NCBI RefSeq assembly: GCF_050589825.1
Contig: NZ_JBNGOZ010000001.1
Coordinates: forward strand, 406,209 to 470,208
Length of the DNA stretch: 64,000 nucleotides
Source: Carboxylicivirga longa
GTDB lineage: Bacteria > Bacteroidota > Bacteroidia > Bacteroidales > Marinilabiliaceae
Direction of reading: 5' to 3'
In this document: positions 53,729-62,706 of the stretch, in pieces
Layout: each line of letters begins with the position of its first letter
How positions within the stretch are numbered: position 1 is the stretch's first letter
The notes under the pieces: model-generated
The model's database searches: none
Told to the model about the DNA's origin: nothing
What the model saw: only the letters and a program-made list of their open reading frames with translations
Translations under genes and position numbers: made by a program

Positions 53729-55861
53729 ATGAAAAGAGCTTTCTTAATGATGGTCGCTGTTATGATGCTGGTTTCGGCAAGTGCACAGTTGACTTTAGAG
53801 GATGTGATACACGGGGGCGAATCCTTTTTTAAGTATTATCCGCGTGCCCTGAATGTGGGTTTTAAAGGAGATGCTAATTTGTTGGTACATCAGCGTCGCG
53901 ATTCTGTGTTTACTCAGTCCTTCAACAGTGATGAGCAGGAGTTTTTATTTGATGTCAAACACTTGAGTGGTATTCTTGAGAAGGCCGGACATGATGCCCT
54001 GAAGCGCCTGCCGCGTTTGAGTTGGGACGATCAAAGTCATATTTCTTTTGTTACAAGTGCTGGATATTATACACTGGATGTTGCTAATGAGGAGCTAATG
54101 ATGTTTGTGCCGCGTGCCGAAGGAGGTGCCAACTATGATTTAAATAAAGATGTGGCTGCCCTTGCTTATACTGTTGATAATAATTTGTATATAAATAAGG
54201 GCGAACAGGTTATTTCTGTTGCATCCGATGAAAATAACGAAGTAATTTTTGGTCATACGGTGCATCGTAACGAGTTTGGCATCAATAAAGGAACTTTCTG
54301 GTCGCCCAATGGTGAGTGCCTGGCATTTTACCGCGAGGATAACACCATGGTTACGGATTATCCATTGGTGGATGTGGATCAGCGGGTGGCTAAGCTTGAG
54401 AATATCAAATATCCTATGGCTGGTATGGAGAGTCATCAGGTTACCGTAGGGGTTTATAACCTGGCAAAGAAGACTACGGTATATCTGAAGACTGGCGCGC
54501 CTGAAGATCGCTTCTTCACCAATGTTTGTTGGACACCTGATAACCGCTACCTGATGATCGCAGAGCTCAACAGGGGTCAGAATCATATGCAGTTGAAAAA
54601 ATATGATGCCGCAACGGGCGATTGTGTGGCTACTTTGTTTGAAGAAAAAGATGAAAGATGGACCGAGCCACAGCATCCCGCCTTGTTCATCCCCAATAAA
54701 AAAGGAGATTTTATCTGGCAAAGCATGCGCGATGGCTATAACCACCTCTACGTCTATGGTATTGATGGTAAGCTAAAGAAGCAGTTGACGCAAGGCGATT
54801 GGGAAGTGACCAATGTGCTTGGCTTCGATAAGGCAGCGAAAAATTTGTTCATCGAAACTACCCGGGAAAGTGCTATAGAGCGGCACGTGTATAAACTTAG
54901 TCTGGCATCGGGTAAGATGGTGCGCATCACGCGTGAGCCCGGTGTGCATCGTGTTCAGGTCAGCAAGGATGGTCGCTATGCACTAACCACTTTTTCATCT
55001 CTCGATGTGCCTTCCAAAACTAACCTTAACGACACACGAGGACGTCATATTCGTACTTTGCAAACGGTGGATAATCCCTATAAAGACATTGAGACCGGCA
55101 AGGTTGAGTTGCTGAAGCTCAAAACCAAAGACGGACAGTTCGATTTGAATGCCCGCATGGTGTTGCCCGTGAACTTTGATCCGCAAAAGAAATATCCTGT
55201 GATTGTGTATGTGTATGGCGGACCGCATTCGCAGATGGTGCAAAACCGTTGGCTGGGTGGTGCACGCGGATGGCAGCTGTACATGGCCCAACAGGGATAT
55301 ATTGCATTTACGCTTGATAACCGGGGGACCGCAAACCGTGGCAAGGAATTCGCTCAGGCCATTCATCGTCAGCTGGGGCAGGCTGAGGTGGAAGATCAGA
55401 TGCAAGGCATTGCCTACTTGAAGTCATTGCCTTATGTGGATGCCGGACGTATTGGCGTGCATGGCTGGAGCTATGGTGGTTTTATGACCATTTCAATGAT
55501 GACGCAGCATCCCGAGGTATTTAAAGTAGGAGTAGCCGGCGGACCGGTTATCGACTGGAAATACTATGAAATTATGTACGGCGAGCGCTACATGGATACG
55601 CCGGAGGAAAATCCGGAAGGCTATGAGCAGGCCAATCTGACTACCAAGGTGGATCAGCTGGAGGGGCGTCTGCTGGTTATTCACGGTGCCATCGACCCGG
55701 TGGTGGTGTGGCAGCACAGTCTGGCTTTTGTTCGGGCTTGTGTTGAAAATCGTGTGCAGCTCGATTACTTCCCGTATCCGCGGCACGAGCACAACGTGTT
55801 GGGCAAGGATCGTATTCATTTAATGGAGAAGGTGAGCCGTTATTTTGAGGACTTTTTATAA
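53729..55861 (+). CDS. Dipeptidyl peptidase IV-like serine peptidase (S9B)
   Basis: 710 residues. Signal peptide (AFLMMVAVMMLVSASAQ), then a beta-propeller DPPIV_N domain (about 60-480) containing the propeller glutamates in LAFYREDNTM, then the alpha/beta-hydrolase domain. Triad: Ser581 in GWSYGGFM, Asp656 in GAIDPVVV and His688 in PRHEHN. It removes X-Pro dipeptides from peptides in the periplasm. Single gene with its own terminator. Confidence 0.92.
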   Translation: MKRAFLMMVAVMMLVSASAQLTLEDVIHGGESFFKYYPRALNVGFKGDANLLVHQRRDSVFTQSFNSDEQEFLFDVKHLSGILEKAGHDALKRLPRLSWDDQSHISFVTSAGYYTLDVANEELMMFVPRAEGGANYDLNKDVAALAYTVDNNLYINKGEQVISVASDENNEVIFGHTVHRNEFGINKGTFWSPNGECLAFYREDNTMVTDYPLVDVDQRVAKLENIKYPMAGMESHQVTVGVYNLAKKTTVYLKTGAPEDRFFTNVCWTPDNRYLMIAELNRGQNHMQLKKYDAATGDCVATLFEEKDERWTEPQHPALFIPNKKGDFIWQSMRDGYNHLYVYGIDGKLKKQLTQGDWEVTNVLGFDKAAKNLFIETTRESAIERHVYKLSLASGKMVRITREPGVHRVQVSKDGRYALTTFSSLDVPSKTNLNDTRGRHIRTLQTVDNPYKDIETGKVELLKLKTKDGQFDLNARMVLPVNFDPQKKYPVIVYVYGGPHSQMVQNRWLGGARGWQLYMAQQGYIAFTLDNRGTANRGKEFAQAIHRQLGQAEVEDQMQGIAYLKSLPYVDAGRIGVHGWSYGGFMTISMMTQHPEVFKVGVAGGPVIDWKYYEIMYGERYMDTPEENPEGYEQANLTTKVDQLEGRLLVIHGAIDPVVVWQHSLAFVRACVENRVQLDYFPYPRHEHNVLGKDRIHLMEKVSRYFEDFL

Positions 55862-55880
55862 CCCGCAGCATAAAATAAAA

Positions 55881-55919
55881 ATATGCCTGACTAGCAATCG
55901 CTGGTCAGGCATATTTTTT
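55881..55919 (+). terminator. Terminator of the DPP IV-like gene
   Basis: A 15-bp stem with one G-T pair (ATATGCCTGACTAGC 55881-55895; GCTGGTCAGGCATAT 55900-55914), a four-base loop and a T run. Confidence 0.92.
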
Positions 55920-55926
55920 AGGTCAT

Positions 55927-55947
55927 AAAAAAAGCCGCTTGCGCGGC
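55927..55947 (-). terminator. Terminator of the Hpt-STAS operon
   Basis: On the minus strand GCCGC (55947-55943) pairs with GCGGC (55938-55934), followed by seven U. It is placed seven bases after the STAS stop codon. Confidence 0.85.
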
Positions 55948-55953
55948 CTGGTT

Positions 55954-56280
55954 TTATGCTATTTGTTCTTCCGATTCGAAGATGTCAAACACATTGTCGA
56001 GTTTCATCAATTTTAACAGGCTCAGTACATCTGGTTTAATACAGCACAGCTGGAAGCTGCCATTGTTTTGTCGGGCTGTTTTAAGGGCACTGATCAGGGT
56101 GCCGATGCCCGAGCTATCGATAAAGTTAATGTTAGAAAGATTGAGTACCATTTTAGCACCATCGCCCGATATGGCTTGTGTTAAGGCTTCTTTTACCTCT
56201 TGTGCTATGGTGGCCGTTAATCTGTCGGTATCAGCCAGTGAGCCGTACATCACCCCATTCTTTTCTTTAACTTGTAACAT
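55954..56280 (-). CDS. STAS-domain anti-sigma-factor antagonist-like protein
   Basis: 108 residues, a single STAS domain. The phosphorylation loop NINFIDSSGIGTLISALKTA carries the conserved Asp-Ser-Ser-Gly, with Ser expected to be phosphorylated by a kinase such as an RsbW/SpoIIAB type. It acts by partner switching. 11 bases after the Hpt gene; together they look like a small signalling operon without its kinase. Confidence 0.88.
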   Translation of the reverse strand: MLQVKEKNGVMYGSLADTDRLTATIAQEVKEALTQAISGDGAKMVLNLSNINFIDSSGIGTLISALKTARQNNGSFQLCCIKPDVLSLLKLMKLDNVFDIFESEEQIA

Positions 56281-56291
56281 ATAATCAAATT

Positions 56292-56756
56292 TTAATTCTC
56301 TAATACTTTTTGTAATTCCGCCACGGCCGCATCGCAGCTTTGGTTAATGTGCTCAATAATTGATTTTACGGTTTCTTCATTTTTATGATCATTTAGCCAT
56401 ATCCTGCGTTCTTCAGGGTAGCTGTCAATGCTTTTTTGCAGCTGTACAAGCTCATCATTTTGTAAACCCTTACTGTTCATGGTATCAATTCTCATAAGTT
56501 TGGCCAGCAGCTCCAGGTTTTTAAGGTCTTTATTGCCCAACTCTTCCATGCCCATTGACATAACCGATGATTTGGCTTTGTGTGCCAGTGCAGCTATCTG
56601 ACTCCAGTCTTTGTTCTCCAGGCCTTCAGCAAAGCCTTCTTTAAACTCCGGAATTTGCTCAATAAATATGTTTATCAGCTCTTTTATCAGTTCCCGGCTG
56701 CCATCGGTAATGCTCTCCAGGTAGCTCAGGTCAATGTGTGTATAGGGGTTTGGCAT
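56292..56756 (-). CDS. Histidine phosphotransfer (Hpt) domain protein
   Basis: 154 residues. Helical bundle with the phospho-acceptor motif ALAHKAKSSVMSMGM (His in AHKAKSS) and the preceding LINIFIEQIPEFKEGFAEGL helix typical of stand-alone Hpt proteins. It relays phosphate between a hybrid kinase and a response regulator, neither of which is adjacent. The extended C-terminal part (about 100-154) is helical. Confidence 0.85.
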   Translation of the reverse strand: MPNPYTHIDLSYLESITDGSRELIKELINIFIEQIPEFKEGFAEGLENKDWSQIAALAHKAKSSVMSMGMEELGNKDLKNLELLAKLMRIDTMNSKGLQNDELVQLQKSIDSYPEERRIWLNDHKNEETVKSIIEHINQSCDAAVAELQKVLEN

Positions 56757-56805
56757 ATCACTATAGGTTCAAAAGGTTTTTAAGCATAAATTACAAATTC
56801 ATTAA

Positions 56806-56813
56806 CAAATGTA
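56806..56813 (-). promoter_or_regulatory. -7 box of the Hpt-STAS operon
   Basis: The plus strand reads CAAATGTA, i.e. TACATTTG on the minus strand, 50 bases ahead of the Hpt ATG. No TTG at -33. Confidence 0.45.
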
Positions 56814-56904
56814 AGTTTTTTTGGTTGAAAAATATCTTTCAATTCATTATTCTCTCTCTTTGCATTGATATAAATTAGGTGTTTTACCCGATAATTATCA
56901 TGTT

Positions 56905-56932
56905 TTGTCAGGTGATTTATTTCCTACATTTG
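56905..56932 (+). promoter_or_regulatory. Promoter of gcvT
   Basis: TTG (56905-56907), 17 bases, TACATTTG (56925-56932). Transcription would begin near 56939, which rules out an upstream in-frame start at 56905 and supports the ATG at 57010. Confidence 0.65.
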
Positions 56933-57009
56933 TTCAAGCGGCAAACAGCTTATTGCAGCTTGTTGGTCGGGTAAGTGAAAAGTACAATAGCATAAAAAAT
57001 ATAACAGTG

Positions 57010-58092
57010 ATGAAAAGAACAGCTTTTTTCAAGTTTCATGAGTCTTTAGGAGCAAAACTCGCTCCTTTTGCCGGTTACGAGATGCCGATAGAATATTCAG
57101 GAATTAATAACGAGCATATCACAGTGCGTAATGGTGTGGGTGTATTCGATGTGTCGCACATGGGTGAGTTTTGGGTGAAAGGCCCTAAAGCTTATGAATT
57201 AGTGCAACGAATCACCAGTAACGATTTATCGGTTTTATCCATTGGTCAGGCGCAATACACATGTTTTCCCAATGGGAAAGGAGGTATTGTAGATGACTTT
57301 TTAGTGTATAAGTTCGAAGAAGAGAAATATTTGCTGGTAGTGAATGCGGCCAATATTGATAAGGACTGGGCGTGGGTGACTGCGCAAAACACCATGGGTG
57401 CCGAGTTGGAAAATGCCAGCGATGCCATCTGTCAGTTGGCCATACAGGGACCCAAAGCCGAAGCTGTTCTGCAAAAACTGACCGACATCGACCTGTCTGC
57501 CATTCCATATTATCACTTCACTACAGGTTCTTTAGCGGGTGCCGAAGAGGTGATTATTTCCAATACCGGATATACCGGATCAGGTGGTTTTGAGTTGTAT
57601 ATGTATAATGCCGATGCTGAAAAAGTATGGACTGCAATTTTCGAAGCGGGAGCTCCTGAGGGAATTCTCCCCATCGGGTTGGCTGCACGCGACACCTTAC
57701 GTCTTGAAAAGGGATTCTGTCTCTATGGTAATGATATTGATGATACCACATCGCCCATTGAAGCTGGTTTGGGCTGGATTACGAAATTTAATGAGGAGAA
57801 CGACTTTATTGACAAAGCTACTTTCCTGAAACAAAAAGAAGAGGGCGTGAGTCGTCGTTTAAAGGGTTTTGTACTGGAGGACAGAGGTATACCGCGCAAG
57901 GACTATGAAGTAGTAGATGCTAATGATGTGTGCATTGGCCGTGTTACTTCCGGCACCATGTCTCCCATGTTAAAGAAGGGTATTGGTATGGCCTATCTGA
58001 ACAAGGGATACACAAAACTGGATACTGAGATTTTTATTAAAGTGCGTAATCGTAAGCTGAAAGCTAAGGTTGTAAAGATGCCATTTGTGTAA
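57010..58092 (+). CDS. gcvT: Aminomethyltransferase (glycine cleavage T protein)
   Basis: 360 residues from MKRTAFFKFHESLGAK, chosen by family start, length and promoter position. Motifs: APFAGYEMPIEYSGINNEH, GVFDVSHMGEFWVKG, FPNGKGGIVDDFLVYKF with the substrate-binding Asp, and GYTGSGGFELYM. The C-terminal barrel ends TEIFIKVRNRKLKAKVVKMP. Transfers the methylene group to tetrahydrofolate. gcvH and gcvP are not here. It stands just upstream of serine synthesis genes, with which it shares the one-carbon pool. Confidence 0.95.
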   Translation: MKRTAFFKFHESLGAKLAPFAGYEMPIEYSGINNEHITVRNGVGVFDVSHMGEFWVKGPKAYELVQRITSNDLSVLSIGQAQYTCFPNGKGGIVDDFLVYKFEEEKYLLVVNAANIDKDWAWVTAQNTMGAELENASDAICQLAIQGPKAEAVLQKLTDIDLSAIPYYHFTTGSLAGAEEVIISNTGYTGSGGFELYMYNADAEKVWTAIFEAGAPEGILPIGLAARDTLRLEKGFCLYGNDIDDTTSPIEAGLGWITKFNEENDFIDKATFLKQKEEGVSRRLKGFVLEDRGIPRKDYEVVDANDVCIGRVTSGTMSPMLKKGIGMAYLNKGYTKLDTEIFIKVRNRKLKAKVVKMPFV

Positions 58093-58199
58093 TTCGTTCT
58101 ATTTTTAATGGGTGTTGAAAAGATATTTTTTAATTTTAAACACTCAAACATGAATCATAACCAAAAAGTTTAATTAAGCAGTTCTAAAAATTATTAGAT

Positions 58200-59270
58200 A
58201 TGAAGATTCACAATTTTTCTGCAGGACCATCTATTTTACCTGAGTCAACAATTAAGAACTCTGCCGAGGCAGTATTAAATTTTGCCGGCACAGGCTTATC
58301 TTTATTAGAGGTATCGCACCGCGGTAAAGAATTTGTTGCTGTAATGGACGAAGCAGTTGCATTGTTTAAGGAATTATTGGACATTCCTGCCGGCTACGAA
58401 GTGGTTTTCGTAGGGGGAGGTGCCAGTACACAGTTTTGTATGGTACCCTATAACCTTATGAAGTCAAAGGCAGCGTACCTGAATACCGGTACCTGGGCCA
58501 ATAAAGCACTGAAAGAAGCCAAAGGTTTTGGTGAAGTGGTTGAGGTAGCCTCGTCGAAGGATTCGGTGTATAATCACATTCCTAAAAACTATGTGGTGCC
58601 TTCAGATGCCGATTATTTCCACATCACTACCAACAATACCATCTATGGTACAGAGATAAAGAAAGACTTGGATGTGAATGTGCCGTTGGTGGCCGATATG
58701 TCGTCTGACATTTTCTCGCGCCCGGTGGATATTTCTAAGTACACCTTGATTTATGGTGGGGCACAAAAGAACCTTGCACCGGCAGGTGTTACCTTTGCCA
58801 TCGTTAAGCAGGATGCACTGGGCAAGGTGGATCGTCATATCCCTACGATGCTTGACTATCGCACCCATATCGATGCCGGATCGATGTTTAATACACCTCC
58901 TGTATTCCCCGTTTTCTCAGCATTGCAAACGCTTAAGTGGCTGAAGGAACAAGGTGGTGTGGCTGCCATGGAGAAGCTGAATATCGAAAAAGCTGCTGTG
59001 CTTTATGATGAGATCGATCGTAACCGTTTATTTAAGGCTCCTGTGGCCGATTTGGAAGATCGCTCATTAATGAATATCTGCTTCATTATGAATGATGAAT
59101 ACAAAGAGCTGGAGAAGGAATTCTTTGATTTTGCCACGGCTCGTGGAATGAGTGGTATCAAGGGGCACCGTTCGGTGGGTGGCTTCCGCGCCTCAACTTA
59201 TAACGCTATGCCAAAGTCAAGCGTTCAGGCCCTGGTGGATGCCATGAAAGAATTTGAAGCGAAGCACTAA
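58200..59270 (+). CDS. serC: Phosphoserine aminotransferase
   Basis: 356 residues, standard length. NFSAGPSILPESTIKNSAEA at the N-terminus, EVSHRGKEF, FVGGGASTQFCMVPYNLM, and the PLP-lysine motif YGGAQKNLAPAGVTF; the C-terminus has GHRSVGGFRASTYNAM. Second step of serine synthesis from 3-phosphoglycerate and also active in PLP synthesis. Followed by a terminator or attenuator before serA. Confidence 0.96.
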   Translation: MKIHNFSAGPSILPESTIKNSAEAVLNFAGTGLSLLEVSHRGKEFVAVMDEAVALFKELLDIPAGYEVVFVGGGASTQFCMVPYNLMKSKAAYLNTGTWANKALKEAKGFGEVVEVASSKDSVYNHIPKNYVVPSDADYFHITTNNTIYGTEIKKDLDVNVPLVADMSSDIFSRPVDISKYTLIYGGAQKNLAPAGVTFAIVKQDALGKVDRHIPTMLDYRTHIDAGSMFNTPPVFPVFSALQTLKWLKEQGGVAAMEKLNIEKAAVLYDEIDRNRLFKAPVADLEDRSLMNICFIMNDEYKELEKEFFDFATARGMSGIKGHRSVGGFRASTYNAMPKSSVQALVDAMKEFEAKH

Positions 59271-59277
59271 AATTATA

Positions 59278-59317
59278 GAGGCTGTCCCGATGAATTTTGG
59301 GTCGCCTCTTTTTTTTT
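59278..59317 (+). terminator. Terminator between serC and serA
   Basis: GAGGC plus CCC (59278-59288) pairs with GGG plus GCCTC (59299-59308) around a small internal loop, then nine T. It ends only 10 bases ahead of the first serA ATG. Because no separate serA promoter is evident, it may be a partial terminator that lowers serA expression. Confidence 0.75.
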
Positions 59318-59338
59318 AATCACTTAATGAAAAAAACG

Positions 59339-60262
59339 ATGAAGAAAATACTAATAGCTACCGAGAAACCCTTTGCCAAAGCTGCCATTGATGCCATTAC
59401 ACCGGTGGTGAAAGAGGCAGGTTACGAATTGGCTCTGCTGGAAAAATATACCGAGAAAGCGGCTTTGTTGGAGGCGGTAAAAGATGCCGATGCGCTGATT
59501 GTACGCTCTGATAAAGTGACACGCGAAGTGGTGGAAGCAGCACCTCAGCTGAAGATTGTGGTGCGTGCCGGTGCCGGATTCGATAACCTCGACCTGGCAG
59601 CCTGCACCGATCACGGTATTGTGGCCATGAATACTCCCGGTCAAAACTCCAATGCTGTAGCCGAGTTGGTGCTGGGTATGATGGTGTTTATAGCACGTAA
59701 TGGTTACAATGGCACTGCGGGAACCGAGCTTCGTGGTAAAAAAATCGGTATTCATGCGTACGGCAACGTAGGGCATTATGTTGCTGAAGTTGCTAAGGGT
59801 TTTGGTATGGAAGTTTATGCCTACGATCCGTTTGTAGCTGACGAGAAGATTAAGGCTGCCGGCATTACACCCCTGGCTTCGGTTGAAGAGCTGTATGCAA
59901 GCTGCGACTATGTGTCGTTGCATATACCGGCCAATGAGCACACCAAGCAGTCGATTAATTATGATTTACTGAATAAAATGCCGCAAGGCGCTACGCTGGT
60001 GAATACAGCGCGTAAGGAAGTAATTCATGAAGAAGAAATTCTGAAGTTGATGGCTGATCGCCCTGACTTTACATATATTTCTGACATTGCACCCGATAAT
60101 AAAGCCGAGTTTGAAGCTCAATTTGAAGGACGCTTTTTCTTTACTCCCAAGAAGATGGGTGCCCAAACGGCTGAGGCGAACATTAACGCCGGAGTGGCAG
60201 CTGCCCGACAAATTATCGCATTCCTTGAGAAAGGTGATGAAACCTTTCGGGTAAACAAGTAA
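59339..60262 (+). CDS. serA: D-3-phosphoglycerate dehydrogenase (short form)
   Basis: 307 residues from MKKILIATEKPF; ATG 59327 is also possible, and an earlier TTG (59297) falls inside the terminator stem. NAD-dependent 2-hydroxyacid dehydrogenase: VVRAGAGFDNLDLAAC, NTPGQNSNAVAELVLG, KKIGIHAYGNVGHYVAEVAK (Rossmann loop), and VNTARKEVIHEEEIL. The usual GHP catalytic His region reads KKMGAQTAEAN. No ACT domain, so no serine feedback through that route. With serC it feeds serine and glycine. Confidence 0.9.
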   Translation: MKKILIATEKPFAKAAIDAITPVVKEAGYELALLEKYTEKAALLEAVKDADALIVRSDKVTREVVEAAPQLKIVVRAGAGFDNLDLAACTDHGIVAMNTPGQNSNAVAELVLGMMVFIARNGYNGTAGTELRGKKIGIHAYGNVGHYVAEVAKGFGMEVYAYDPFVADEKIKAAGITPLASVEELYASCDYVSLHIPANEHTKQSINYDLLNKMPQGATLVNTARKEVIHEEEILKLMADRPDFTYISDIAPDNKAEFEAQFEGRFFFTPKKMGAQTAEANINAGVAAARQIIAFLEKGDETFRVNK

Positions 60263-60292
60263 TTGGCTGTAAACGATAAACCAATTTTAAAG

Positions 60293-60325
60293 ATAGCAGG
60301 GTGCCTCGGTACTCTGCTATTTTTT
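60293..60325 (+). terminator. Terminator of serA
   Basis: ATAGCAGGGT (60293-60302) pairs with ACTCTGCTAT (60311-60320), with one G-T pair, then TTTTT. Confidence 0.85.
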
Positions 60326-60399
60326 GCCCTTTATGAGCAGGCGTAATACCTGCTTTAAAACAGCAAAAATCATCTCCGACATTGACGAATGTCACCTAA

Positions 60400-60426
60400 T
60401 TGGGAACTCCTGATTACTTACATTTG
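60400..60426 (+). promoter_or_regulatory. Promoter of the DUF1015 gene
   Basis: TTG (60400-60402), 16 bases, TACATTTG (60419-60426). The spacer is shorter than usual. Leader of about 90 bases to ATG 60520. Confidence 0.5.
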
Positions 60427-60519
60427 TGCCTGAGCGAATGGCTGTGAAAGGCGTGATTGAGCAACCGGCTTGGGCTCAGGACAACAATCCAAAGTTTAAT
60501 CTATCAAAATAACGAGAAG

Positions 60520-61776
60520 ATGGCAATTATCAAACCATTTAAAGGCTTACGACCACCACAAAATATTGCGCAGGATCTGGCTTGCTTACCTTATGATGTA
60601 ATGAATAGCGAGGAGGCAGCGCAGATGGCGGAAGGAAAAGATTGCTCCTTACTACATATTACACGTGCCGAGATCGATTGTCCGGCCGGTACCGATATAC
60701 ACGCTGATGAGGTGTATGAAAAGTCTGTATCCAACTTCAAGGCCTTCCAGGAAAAAGGATGGTTGGCGCAGGACGAGGAAGCCAAATACTATATTTATGC
60801 ACAAACCATGGATGGTTGCACGCAGTATGGTATTGTTGGGGCAGCAGCTTGCGAAGACTATGCCAATGGCGTCATCAAGAAGCATGAGCTGACGCGTCCG
60901 GATAAAGAGGAGGATCGCATGATATTAACACGCTACCTTGATGCTAATATAGAACCTGTATTCTTCTCTTACAAAGCAGTGCCTGAGATCGACGAAATTG
61001 TAGATCATATCGTGAAGCACCAGGCCGCTGATTATGATTTTACTGCCGAAGATGGCTTTGGTCATCACCTATGGGCCATTAACGATGCCGAAACGAATAA
61101 GCGCCTTGAGATGCTTTTTGCCGATAAGGTAGCTGCTACTTATGTGGCGGACGGACATCACCGCACCGCTGCTGCTGCACGCATTGGTGAGGAGAAAAAA
61201 GCCCAGAACCCCAACCATACAGGCAATGAGGAGTATAATTTCTTTATGGCTGTGCATTTTCCCGATAATCAGTTGAAAATTATTGATTACAATCGTGTTG
61301 TTCAGGATCTGAATGGTCTTACTCCTCAGGAGTTACTTACAAAACTGGAAGATGTGTTTGAAGTGGAGTGCATGGGCGAAGAGGAGTATCGTCCGGCCAG
61401 GTTACATGAGTTTAGTATGTACATGGAGGGCAAGTGGTATAAGCTCAATGCCAAGCCGGGAACTTACAATGATGAGGATCCTATTGGCGTATTGGATGTG
61501 ACCATCCTCTCGGATCATGTGCTGGATAAGATGCTGGGTATTGAAGACTTGCGTCGTTCAACACGCATCGATTTCGTAGGTGGAATACGAGGTCTGGGTG
61601 AACTTAAAAAACGCGTAGATAGCGGTAAAATGAAAGTGGCCTTTGCCCTGTATCCGGTATCGATGCAGCAGCTTATTGATATTGCCGACACCGGGAATAT
61701 AATGCCGCCCAAAACTACCTGGTTTGAGCCTAAGTTACGCTCCGGCCTTGTTATTCATAAATTAGAATCAAAATAG
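60520..61776 (+). CDS. DUF1015 family protein
   Basis: 418 residues from MAIIKPFKGLRPPQ, the family's common start; an upstream in-frame start at 60457 is rejected. Conserved features are LACLPYDVMNSEEA near the N-terminus and YVADGHHRTAAAARIGEEKK (DGHHR motif) near the middle. The family's biochemical role is not established; in Bacteroidota it is often next to serC and serA, as here, which hints at a link to serine metabolism. Soluble, no signal peptide. Confidence 0.88.
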   Translation: MAIIKPFKGLRPPQNIAQDLACLPYDVMNSEEAAQMAEGKDCSLLHITRAEIDCPAGTDIHADEVYEKSVSNFKAFQEKGWLAQDEEAKYYIYAQTMDGCTQYGIVGAAACEDYANGVIKKHELTRPDKEEDRMILTRYLDANIEPVFFSYKAVPEIDEIVDHIVKHQAADYDFTAEDGFGHHLWAINDAETNKRLEMLFADKVAATYVADGHHRTAAAARIGEEKKAQNPNHTGNEEYNFFMAVHFPDNQLKIIDYNRVVQDLNGLTPQELLTKLEDVFEVECMGEEEYRPARLHEFSMYMEGKWYKLNAKPGTYNDEDPIGVLDVTILSDHVLDKMLGIEDLRRSTRIDFVGGIRGLGELKKRVDSGKMKVAFALYPVSMQQLIDIADTGNIMPPKTTWFEPKLRSGLVIHKLESK

Positions 61777-61850
61777 TCTTTGCCCAATAATCTGAGTTTA
61801 CAGTTAAATAAAACACAGGTTAATAATTCAGACTAGCTAAATATCCGTTT

Positions 61851-61879
61851 AAGCCTCCCTTCAGCAGGAGGCTTTTTTT
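61851..61879 (+). terminator. Terminator of the DUF1015 gene
   Basis: AAGCCTCC (61851-61858) pairs with GGAGGCTT (61867-61874), with an eight-base loop, then a T run to 61879 that merges with the next promoter's TTG. Confidence 0.92.
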
Positions 61880-61907
61880 GTACTATAAAGGCGGTTGCTT
61901 AAATTTG
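61878..61907 (+). promoter_or_regulatory. Consensus promoter of the YggS-type gene
   Basis: TTG (61878-61880), exactly 19 bases, TAAATTTG (61900-61907). Full match to the Bacteroidota consensus; ATG 61927 follows 19 bases later. Confidence 0.85.
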
Positions 61908-61926
61908 TGGTTTAAAATACGAAACA

Positions 61927-62598
61927 ATGTCAATACAAGATAATTTACAAGCCGTTAAAGAACAAGTGAATGATCGGGCCTGCCTGGTGGCGGTGTCTAA
62001 AACCAAACCCAATGCTGATGTGATGGCGGCATATGAGGCTGGTCAGCGTATTTTTGGCGAGAACAAGGTGCAGGAGCTGGTAGCTAAGTACGAAGCGCTA
62101 CCCAAAGATATTGAGTGGCACATGATTGGTCATTTGCAAAGTAATAAGGTGAAATACATAGCACCTTTTGTAAGCCTGATTCATGGAGTAGACTCCGAAA
62201 AACTACTTAAGACCATTAATAAAGAGGGGAGGAAGTGTGGGCGCAGAATTCCCTGCCTGCTGCAGGTGCACATTGCCGAGGAGAGTACCAAATTTGGTTT
62301 TACACAGGCCGAGCTCATGGCGCTGCTCAACCCTACCTTCATAGAAGAGCTGGAGTTTGTAGATCTGCAGGGAGTAATGGGCATGGCTACCTTTACCGAT
62401 GATGAGGCGCAGATAAGGAAGGAGTTCAGGGCACTCAAAGGGGTTTTTGATCACCTGAAGGCCTCAGTATTCGCGAATCGCGATCGTTTCTGTCAGATCA
62501 GTATGGGCATGTCGGGTGATTACCTGATTGCCATTGAGGAAGGAAGTACCATGGTGCGTGTGGGAAGCTCTATTTTTGGTGCTCGTAATTATCATTAA
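61927..62598 (+). CDS. YggS/PROSC-type pyridoxal phosphate homeostasis protein
   Basis: 223 residues. PLP-binding barrel: LVAVSKTKPNADVMAAYEAG with the PLP lysine, FGENKVQELVAKYEAL, WHMIGHLQSNKVKYI, and the C-terminal ISMGMSGDYLIAIEEGSTMV and VRVGSSIFGAR. It holds PLP and keeps its level balanced without known catalysis. Near serC, a PLP enzyme. Monocistronic. Confidence 0.94.
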   Translation: MSIQDNLQAVKEQVNDRACLVAVSKTKPNADVMAAYEAGQRIFGENKVQELVAKYEALPKDIEWHMIGHLQSNKVKYIAPFVSLIHGVDSEKLLKTINKEGRKCGRRIPCLLQVHIAEESTKFGFTQAELMALLNPTFIEELEFVDLQGVMGMATFTDDEAQIRKEFRALKGVFDHLKASVFANRDRFCQISMGMSGDYLIAIEEGSTMVRVGSSIFGARNYH

Positions 62599-62645
62599 AA
62601 CCATTCTATATAAGCCCAGGCTAAGAATAAAATACAACGGAAGCC

Positions 62646-62674
62646 TTGGTATGGATGACTTTTGTTTATATTTG
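62646..62674 (+). promoter_or_regulatory. Promoter of the dihydroorotate dehydrogenase-like gene
   Basis: TTG (62646-62648), 18 bases, TATATTTG (62667-62674). An in-frame upstream start at 62662 would overlap this box, so ATG 62707 is preferred. Confidence 0.75.
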
Positions 62675-62706
62675 TTCTTATCAAGATTAGAAAAATAATT
62701 ACCCCG

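Noticed and set aside
54140..54745. 201-codon antisense frame within the DPP IV-like gene
   Set aside because: Shadow frame, no motifs.
56905..57009. N-terminal extension of gcvT from 56905
   Set aside because: It covers the promoter -33 and -7 boxes; the GcvT family starts at the ATG at 57010.
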